Assembly: GCA_963666505.2 (NCBI GenBank)
Contig: CAXXXL010000001.1
Location: forward strand, 310,001 to 374,000
Source of the DNA: JABGQS01 sp963666505
Lineage (GTDB): Bacteria; Bacillota; Clostridia; Christensenellales; SZUA-584
Direction of reading: 5' to 3'
Length of the DNA stretch: 64,000 nucleotides
A program made the translations under genes and the position numbers. Positions 58,300-64,000 of the stretch are shown in pieces. Every line of letters begins with the position of its first letter. The first letter of the stretch is position 1. The notes under the pieces are model-generated. The model ran no database searches and was not told the origin of the DNA. It saw nothing but the letters and a program-made list of their open reading frames with translations.

Positions 58300-59436
58300 A
58301 TGAAAAAAAGTGTGATTGGGCAGGTATTAATAGCAGCAGGCAGATTTTTTAAGGGACTAGCGAATACGGTAACCAGATTAAACTTGCTCGGCAAAGTGGT
58401 TCTAGGCGTTGCTTTGGCAGCTGTTGTTGCCGGAGCGGTGCTGGCGATAGTGCTGCCGGGAAGTGCCGATGCAGCGGCTCAGAAAGAAGAGCTGCTTGCA
58501 GCCGCAGCGCCGGCTGTTGTCGTAACACCCAGCCCGAGCCCCAGCCCGAGCCCATCGCCTACTCCCATACCTACACCGACTCCGACGCCCGACCCGACTC
58601 TTCAGCAGGGAGACGAGAATGAGAAGGTGCAGCAGCTTCAGGAGAGGCTCATGGAGCTTGGATATATGAGCCTTGACCAGAGCACACAGCTATACGGCCC
58701 GATAACGAAGAATTCGGTGATACTGTTTCAGCGTCAGCATGAGCTGCAGCAGGACGGCATTGCAGGACAGGAAACTCTGGAAGCTATATATTCTGACGAT
58801 GCAAAGAAATATATGCTGACTGAGGGGATGAAAGGAACTGACGTTGACAGCCTTCAAAGACAGCTTATCGACCTTGGATATATGAAATCGGCAACAGGGT
58901 ATTTTGGAAGCGAAACTACGAAGGCTGTAAGAGACTTTCAGTCGAGAAACAGTCTTGGAGTTGACGGGCTGTGCGGAGAGCAGACGTTTGCTCTGCTATA
59001 CTCACCAAACGCTGTGGCAAGCGCAAGCAAGGCGCATGCGGCAACCAGCCGTGCGAATATACTGGAGATGATAGAAGCGGCAAAGAAGCAGCTTGGAGAC
59101 CCATACATACTTGGCAACGAGGGGCCGGATTCTTTTGACTGTTCAGGGCTTGTATATTACTGCCTGAAGCAGGCGGGCTCATCCAGAGGAAGGTATAATG
59201 CAGCAGGCTACAGCCAGGTCACCGACTGGGAAAAGATAGAGTCGATATGGGACTTAGAGATCGGTGATTTGATGTTTTTCTATGATAACGGGTATACGAA
59301 GGTTGGTCATGTAGGGATATACGTTGGAAGCGGATATATGATTGATGCTTCGTCGAGCAAGGGCAAGGTTGTGAAAAGGGAGTGCAGGACTTCGTATTGG
59401 AAAGCACACTTCAAATTTGCGCGAAGGCCGTGGTAG
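58300..59436 (+). CDS. Membrane-anchored peptidoglycan-binding NlpC/P60 endopeptidase
   Basis: 378 aa. Membrane helix near 30-52, a Pro/Ser/Thr wall-spanning linker (about 75-100), two PG_binding_1 domains (about 103-165: VQQLQERLMELGY...AGQETLEAIY; about 173-240: VDSLQRQLIDLGY...CGEQTFALLY), and a C-terminal NlpC/P60 domain (about 265-378). Catalytic Cys is in FDCSGLVYY (near residue 281), the His in KVGHVGIYVG (near 337), and the third polar residue follows in MIDASSSKG. It would cut stem peptides of the wall. Next to an ECF sigma/RsgI-PASTA pair and a VanW-like gene, it belongs to a wall-remodelling cluster. GAGGAG precedes the ATG. Confidence 0.94.
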   Translation: MKKSVIGQVLIAAGRFFKGLANTVTRLNLLGKVVLGVALAAVVAGAVLAIVLPGSADAAAQKEELLAAAAPAVVVTPSPSPSPSPSPTPIPTPTPTPDPTLQQGDENEKVQQLQERLMELGYMSLDQSTQLYGPITKNSVILFQRQHELQQDGIAGQETLEAIYSDDAKKYMLTEGMKGTDVDSLQRQLIDLGYMKSATGYFGSETTKAVRDFQSRNSLGVDGLCGEQTFALLYSPNAVASASKAHAATSRANILEMIEAAKKQLGDPYILGNEGPDSFDCSGLVYYCLKQAGSSRGRYNAAGYSQVTDWEKIESIWDLEIGDLMFFYDNGYTKVGHVGIYVGSGYMIDASSSKGKVVKRECRTSYWKAHFKFARRPW

Positions 59437-59491
59437 CGGGCGGCAGAACATACGTAAGGCATAACAAAAGTAGTAAAGCAGCCGAAGAAAA

Positions 59492-59520
59492 TGGAACTTT
59501 ATTGCTTTTTTTATCGTCTA
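59492..59520 (+). promoter_or_regulatory. ECF-type promoter candidate before the sigma gene
   Basis: TGGAAC (59492-59497), 17-bp spacer, CGTCTA (59515-59520), matching the AAC...CGT cores of ECF promoters. ECF sigma genes are usually self-activated. It lies about 95 bases before the start codon. Confidence 0.5.
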
Positions 59521-59615
59521 ATAGCAAGGAAGCATAAAAATGCTTTATTTGTATGCAAAATATTAAAGGATATCCGCTTAAAGAACGTATTTTAAATAGA
59601 GTGGAAGAAAGATAA

Positions 59616-60137
59616 GTGTATATGCTTAGCAGCCAGAAAGAGATCTATACATCGTACACTCTGCACGTGGATACGGTATACAGGGTATGCCGTATGTTTT
59701 TCGGGGCAAAGGAGCAGGATGCGGAGGACGCTGTACAGACCACATTTCTTAAAAGGATAAAGACTAGCAAGAGTTTTGAAAGCCTTGAGCATGAGAAGGC
59801 TTGGCTTATTGTTGTTGCTTCCAACGTATGCAGAGATATGCTGAGAAGAAAAGAAAGAAGCAACGTAAGTATAGAAGGCATGCAGTTTGAATCGCAAGCC
59901 ACGGACGAGAGCGACGAGATGCTCGAATACGTGATGGCGCTGCCGCACAAATATAAGACAGCGCTGTATATGCATTATTATGAAGATTACCCCTGCGAGA
60001 AGATCGCAAAGGCGATGGGAAAATCGCAAGGGACGATTTGGAACTATCTGCACGTGGGAAGAAAGTTCATCAAGGACATGATGGAGCGGGCAGGAGATGA
60101 GCGGGCTGTATTTACAAAGACGGGACGCAGAGAATGA
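59616..60137 (+). CDS. ECF RNA polymerase sigma factor
   Basis: 173 aa. Region 2: VYRVCRMFFGAKEQDAEDAVQTTFLKRI and EKAWLIVVASNVCRDMLRRKER; region 4: LPHKYKTALYMHYYEDYPCEKIAKAMGKSQGTIWNYLHVGRKFI. The start is GTG 59616 or ATG 59622; GGAAGAAAG fits the GTG slightly better. Its stop overlaps the start of the RsgI-like gene (ATGA). It probably controls envelope genes, including this cluster. Confidence 0.93.
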   Translation: MYMLSSQKEIYTSYTLHVDTVYRVCRMFFGAKEQDAEDAVQTTFLKRIKTSKSFESLEHEKAWLIVVASNVCRDMLRRKERSNVSIEGMQFESQATDESDEMLEYVMALPHKYKTALYMHYYEDYPCEKIAKAMGKSQGTIWNYLHVGRKFIKDMMERAGDERAVFTKTGRRE

Positions 60138-63070
60138 GCGATATCAAGAAGGCATTTGAAAAACTGGATAGCATGAAGCTGACGGACGATAAAAAGCAGC
60201 AGATATTCGACCGGATAGTTGACGAGCACAGGCAGCGCAGGGCATTGAGGAAGAAGATATTCACCATTGCGGCGCCGGCGCTTGCAGCGTGTTTTATTGC
60301 TGCGGCTGCTTTCATGCTGCCTGGAGTTATCGCACCCAAACAGAATCCGGCTGAAATGGTCATAATGGACAGGCCGCAGGAGGAACAGACAGACACCGCC
60401 ACGCTTAATACGCAGGGCCCGCTAGTGGTGTCTACAGTCGTCATGAGCATTAATCCGGTAGTAAAATTCGGACTTGATGAGGACAGCAACGTAGTTGAAG
60501 TTAAGGGTATGGACGAGGATGGCGAAAGGCTGCTGGCAGGGATTGATTTTAAGGGGCTTTCTTTCGAGAATGCTGCCATCGTCGTAGTAAACCAGCTTTT
60601 GCTTAACGACTATATAAATTCCGGAGTGTCTGAAGCTCAGATAACCGTTTCGCTGGACAGCAAACAGGCAGGAATGGATACGCTGGATGTACTTACGGAC
60701 ACGATAACAACGGCGGCGGTTCAGCATAAAATAGACGTAAACGTTACGCCGTCGCAGGAAACAAAGGAGCTTTCAATAGTACTGACCGGTGACGGCGACA
60801 GTACACAGGCGGCCGCAGATGCGGGACCGATGACGGTACAGTACATACAGGGAGAAGGCGGAACTGTAGAGTCTGTGCATGCACACAGGCAAGACGGCGG
60901 CGAGATGATAAACTCTGTTGATTTTGAAGAGATGCCGTTCAAAGAAGCAGTGCTTTACAGCGTAAACGACCTTATAAGACAGGGCGTTATTAATGATGAG
61001 GGCGAAAGTGAAATACTTTTCAACATAGGAACGACAGATGAGATGATGTCTGCAGGCTTTAAATATTTGACGCAGCTTTTGTTGACGCAGGCAGGACTTT
61101 CGCTCGAGGTGTTGGGTACTGATGAGGCAGGCGTTTTCGTGCTTGCCTCGTCAGAAAACACTTCGGACGAAAAGGCGCAGCTCACAATGTCGAAGATACT
61201 CGACCCAACGATGCACAAGAATATATCCGAGCTAACTAAAACACAGAAGGATATACTTGAGTTCGTATATACTACCGAACAGATAGAAGAGCTTTTTGCT
61301 ATAAGGTATTGGGTGGTCGTTCCGAATCTGATAGGCATGGAAGAGGCAAAGGCAGTGGAGATGCTTGAAAAGATGGGCATCGTACCGGTAGTGACCAGAG
61401 AGTATAACGAAGACTATACACAATTTGAAGAAGGAACAGTTTTCCTTCAGGATATGACCGCAGGGGCTATGGTGGAAAAAGGTGCTCGTTTTACGGTGTC
61501 TGTACTTGGCAGCAACCCCAGCCCGCTTGGCGATGGATGGACTCCCAGCGCTCATAGCGACCTTGACACCGCAGCAGATGCGGTAATGAGTGCACAGTAT
61601 GAAAAATATGACAGCGCAACAAACGATATATATATAAGGATAACTAACCAAAGCGAAAACGAGACGCTGCTTTATGATACCGACTATACGCTTGAAAGGC
61701 TGTATGAGAACGAGTGGTACAGTGCAGTGTGCACGCAGTGTTTTGAGCCAGCAGCAAGACAGCTGGGGCCGCTGGAAACGCTCGGCGAGAGGATTAGTCT
61801 GCAGTTTGCAGGCGGACTGCCGGACGGGCGCTATAGAATAGTCAAGCAGCTTGGGCAGGGCAAGTACAGCGCACAGTTTGAAATACAGCAGGGCGGGTAT
61901 GACAGCAGCAGGCTTTCAGGATATGTCCCTCTTGATGAACTGCCGGCAGAGTATAGCGTTGAGATGGCATTGCAGTACGGAGATTTTACTGCTATGGATG
62001 ACGGCGGAATAGCTAACGAGAATAAGCTTGTTGAATTTCTGAGTACAGCAGGTGAAAACATTCCGTGCAAACTGAGGATAACACATTTTACACAGGGCGG
62101 ATATGCAGCCATTGAAGATGTTGTGTTTAACGGTAAATATTATTATGTGCAGACGGATGATAGCAGAGCGGCAGAACAGCAGCAAGAGACCTCCGTTTCG
62201 AGATACAGTTATATTATGCTGTATACAGACGGCGAAAAGACTGGTATAATGCTGGCTAACAACTACATAAAAATGCCTGTAGCCGGTGAATATGCAAACA
62301 CCCAAGGGTATGTATTGCTGGATGATATACAGATATTGAACGACGCAGATTCGGCTAAAGAGAAGGTGATCTCACTTATGGATGAGGAAGCGCCGCTTAA
62401 AGTATACAGCCCGGACGGACTTAAATTCGTTTCATATCTGCAGGGTAAAAAAACCGTCAACTATGAGGTGAATGCGCAGAGCCAGTACGGCAGCGGAATT
62501 ATACTTCCTGACGACTGTGCGGAAGTCGTGGCGCTTGAGTGGAGAGACAATAGCGTTGTGGTAATAACATACAGGACGCAGGAAGGCAGCTATTTACGCA
62601 TTGCATTCGATGTGGCAAGTGAAGCAGATACAGAACTGAGTGAGCAGGAGAACGCAGGCATTGGCACTATAGAGGAAGATTATTTCACACAGGAAGACAT
62701 GCTGAAGCTGACACGGGAGTTTGCAGGCAGCATAAACAGCTTTTCGCTTTTGCGGAACGACGGTACAGGCACGGTCAGTTACAGTATTGATGCAAACGGG
62801 GCAGCGATAACAAAGACACAGCCGGACAGCGAACCGGTAACAGAGACGGTGGTTTGGGACGAGCAGAAGTGGACCGAATTTATTGATCGTATAGTCGGGC
62901 TGGGAGTACTTGACTGGAATATGGTGTATGACGGGCCTGCCAGTGAAACAGGGTGGACACTGGAGTTATCCTGCACAACTCAGAGCTTTACAAGCATTGG
63001 CAGGGGAGGGCAACAGTTCGATGAACTGACTGCTATAATGGATGAGTTTTTTTCGGAGCACGGCGGCTGA
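60134..63070 (+). CDS. Large RsgI-like anti-sigma factor with PASTA and Ig-like domains
   Basis: 978 aa. A short cytoplasmic helical part (1-40), one membrane helix (about 42-66), then outside: an RsgI-type domain (VVMSINPVVKFGLDEDSNVVEVKGMDEDGERLL, about 100-215), a second related copy (about 225-340, GGTVESVHAHRQDGGEMI), one PASTA domain (about 394-459, VVPNLIGMEEAKAVEMLEKMGI), a bacterial Ig-like domain (about 476-590) and about 390 further residues of beta-rich sequence. RsgI proteins sense wall or polysaccharide ligands and release their sigma factor; PASTA domains bind muropeptides or beta-lactams. The four-base overlap with the sigma gene supports the pairing. It is larger than most RsgI proteins. 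Confidence 0.87.
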   Translation: MSDIKKAFEKLDSMKLTDDKKQQIFDRIVDEHRQRRALRKKIFTIAAPALAACFIAAAAFMLPGVIAPKQNPAEMVIMDRPQEEQTDTATLNTQGPLVVSTVVMSINPVVKFGLDEDSNVVEVKGMDEDGERLLAGIDFKGLSFENAAIVVVNQLLLNDYINSGVSEAQITVSLDSKQAGMDTLDVLTDTITTAAVQHKIDVNVTPSQETKELSIVLTGDGDSTQAAADAGPMTVQYIQGEGGTVESVHAHRQDGGEMINSVDFEEMPFKEAVLYSVNDLIRQGVINDEGESEILFNIGTTDEMMSAGFKYLTQLLLTQAGLSLEVLGTDEAGVFVLASSENTSDEKAQLTMSKILDPTMHKNISELTKTQKDILEFVYTTEQIEELFAIRYWVVVPNLIGMEEAKAVEMLEKMGIVPVVTREYNEDYTQFEEGTVFLQDMTAGAMVEKGARFTVSVLGSNPSPLGDGWTPSAHSDLDTAADAVMSAQYEKYDSATNDIYIRITNQSENETLLYDTDYTLERLYENEWYSAVCTQCFEPAARQLGPLETLGERISLQFAGGLPDGRYRIVKQLGQGKYSAQFEIQQGGYDSSRLSGYVPLDELPAEYSVEMALQYGDFTAMDDGGIANENKLVEFLSTAGENIPCKLRITHFTQGGYAAIEDVVFNGKYYYVQTDDSRAAEQQQETSVSRYSYIMLYTDGEKTGIMLANNYIKMPVAGEYANTQGYVLLDDIQILNDADSAKEKVISLMDEEAPLKVYSPDGLKFVSYLQGKKTVNYEVNAQSQYGSGIILPDDCAEVVALEWRDNSVVVITYRTQEGSYLRIAFDVASEADTELSEQENAGIGTIEEDYFTQEDMLKLTREFAGSINSFSLLRNDGTGTVSYSIDANGAAITKTQPDSEPVTETVVWDEQKWTEFIDRIVGLGVLDWNMVYDGPASETGWTLELSCTTQSFTSIGRGGQQFDELTAIMDEFFSEHGG

Positions 63071-63126
63071 TATGGGGCGCTGCCCGGACGTATAATAAAA
63101 AGTATATTAGGTGAGTGGAAACAATT

Positions 63127-64000
63127 ATGAACAAAAACAAATTAAACAAGAAGAAGAAAGCCGGAATAATCGGCGGGGCAGCCGCAGGACTGGTAGTGCT
63201 GCTGGGGGCAGCTGCTGCAATTATCATGCTTGGGGGAGCTGGAAAGATTCCCGAAGACAGGATAGAGAGGATACTCGATTACGGCACTGTGACACAGGGC
63301 GTCAGTGTGAACGGTATTGATATATCCGGCATGACGAAGGAGCAGGCTTATGAGGCGACTGCCGGACTGGACGAAGAGCTCTTAGCTTCGGCTGTGTTTG
63401 ATATGGATGTTGACGGAGAGGTAACGCAGCTTGATGCGGAGTATTTCGGATTGTATACAGACTACAGCGATGTCATCGAACAAGCGATCGGGTTTGGGCA
63501 AACTGGCGAATTTGACGAGCGCAGAACACAGACGCAGACGGCACACAGCACAGGAATGGAGTTTGCTGTAAAGGTGTGTGCGGACGAAGCAAAGGTGACC
63601 GCAGCGGCGGCTCTGTTTAAGAGCGAGAACGACGTTGAAGCATCGAGCGCCGGTTTCGAATTCATGCCGTGGGGATATTTTGAAGAGGACGGCACTGCAT
63701 ATGAACCCGACCTGGATGAGTATATGACCACGATATCCAAGAAGAAGGAGTTCGTATATTCCGAAGGGCTTGCAGTTATTGCACCGGAGGACATGCCGGA
63801 CGAAATAAGGTATCAGTATTATCATGCAAGCTATTACTATAGAGATAAAAATGACGACGAAGTTTACATTCCAAAAGATGCGAACATAGCAAGGTTTAAG
63901 TATACGCAGGAATCAAAAGGCATTGACATAGATGCAGCAGAGCTGGCGGCGGCCTTAACAGCGGCTGTGGACAGCGCACAGTTTGGTACTATAGAAGTAC
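63127..64000 (+). CDS. VanW/PG_binding_4-type membrane protein, 3' truncated by the window
   Basis: Open to the window end (291 complete codons visible). A lysine-rich start (MNKNKLNKKKKAGIIGG), one membrane helix at about 15-35, then GVSVNGIDISGMTKEQAYEA, the opening of the PG_binding_4 domain that precedes VanW in this family, and later FKYTQESKGIDIDAAELAAAL, which starts a second copy. The VanW domain itself, if present, is outside. Extracellular peptidoglycan-related role. AGGTGAG precedes the ATG; 56 bp after the RsgI-like gene, with TATAAT at 63093-63098 as a possible -10. Confidence 0.85.
   Translation, partial: MNKNKLNKKKKAGIIGGAAAGLVVLLGAAAAIIMLGGAGKIPEDRIERILDYGTVTQGVSVNGIDISGMTKEQAYEATAGLDEELLASAVFDMDVDGEVTQLDAEYFGLYTDYSDVIEQAIGFGQTGEFDERRTQTQTAHSTGMEFAVKVCADEAKVTAAAALFKSENDVEASSAGFEFMPWGYFEEDGTAYEPDLDEYMTTISKKKEFVYSEGLAVIAPEDMPDEIRYQYYHASYYYRDKNDDEVYIPKDANIARFKYTQESKGIDIDAAELAAALTAAVDSAQFGTIEV

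Noticed and set aside
1..64000. tRNA or rRNA genes and CRISPR arrays
   Set aside because: No cloverleaf with a GTTCGAATC-type T-arm, no rRNA signature and no short repeats with unique spacers were found by reading.

Overview
The window reads as chromosome of an anaerobic, low-to-mid GC Bacillota, most likely class Clostridia. Supporting signs are strong SigA-type promoters (TTGACA/TATAAT), purine-rich ribosome sites, intrinsic terminators after most operons, many Sec lipoproteins, an NAD-linked [FeFe]-hydrogenase behind a perfect Rex operator, and several sigma/anti-sigma pairs. No rRNA, tRNA, CRISPR array, complete insertion sequence or phage block was seen. The species cannot be named from the sequence.

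Layout. 1-2858: end of an oligopeptide ABC importer (ATPase cut by the window edge, then the binding lipoprotein). 2857-4322 (minus): an MFS exporter behind a long leader with a 43-codon ORF and terminator hairpins, which looks like attenuation control. 4498-8282: acetyltransferase, asnS, EamA exporter, double-GNAT protein. 8279-10958: a cytochrome b5-like lipoprotein with a four-helix di-heme membrane protein, then a sigma factor with a DUF4367 partner. 10959-14053 (minus): ppx-ppk polyphosphate operon. 14319-15912: small acidic protein and an acyltransferase with a zinc ribbon. 16035-19862: Rex-controlled hydCBA. 19862-21004: an AT-rich islet with one orphan membrane/coiled-coil gene. 21005-24235: DeoR regulator, URO-D family protein and class III aminotransferase. 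24288-25584: membrane-anchored TPR protein.

25806-49870 is the centrepiece: one giant secreted protein gene of about 24 kb. As written it is split by seven single-base frame changes. Read through, these net to exactly 8,020 codons (about 8,019 aa). It has a signal peptide, three RTX-like nonapeptides, thousands of residues of roughly 55-aa leukotoxin/haemagglutinin-like solenoid repeats, a helical insert, a 40-aa tandem repeat, a coiled coil, and at the C-terminus an in-frame domain that aligns by eye with the catalytic core of IS256/Mutator transposases but has lost every catalytic residue. Five of the seven frame changes lie within 1.25 kb (41.76-43.01 kb), so either this copy is decaying or the assembly is faulty there.

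49984-64000: an SRAP protein; a sigma factor with a small membrane partner (minus); a split permease with a Cys/His-rich PadR regulator and a clear palindromic operator (minus); a degenerate LCP lipoprotein; an ABC exporter/GntR operon with its operator; a CAP-domain lipoprotein (minus); an orphan lipoprotein; a peptidoglycan-binding NlpC/P60 hydrolase; an ECF sigma factor with a large RsgI-like PASTA-containing partner; and the start of a VanW/PG_binding_4 protein cut by the window end. The right end is dominated by cell-envelope sensing and remodelling functions.
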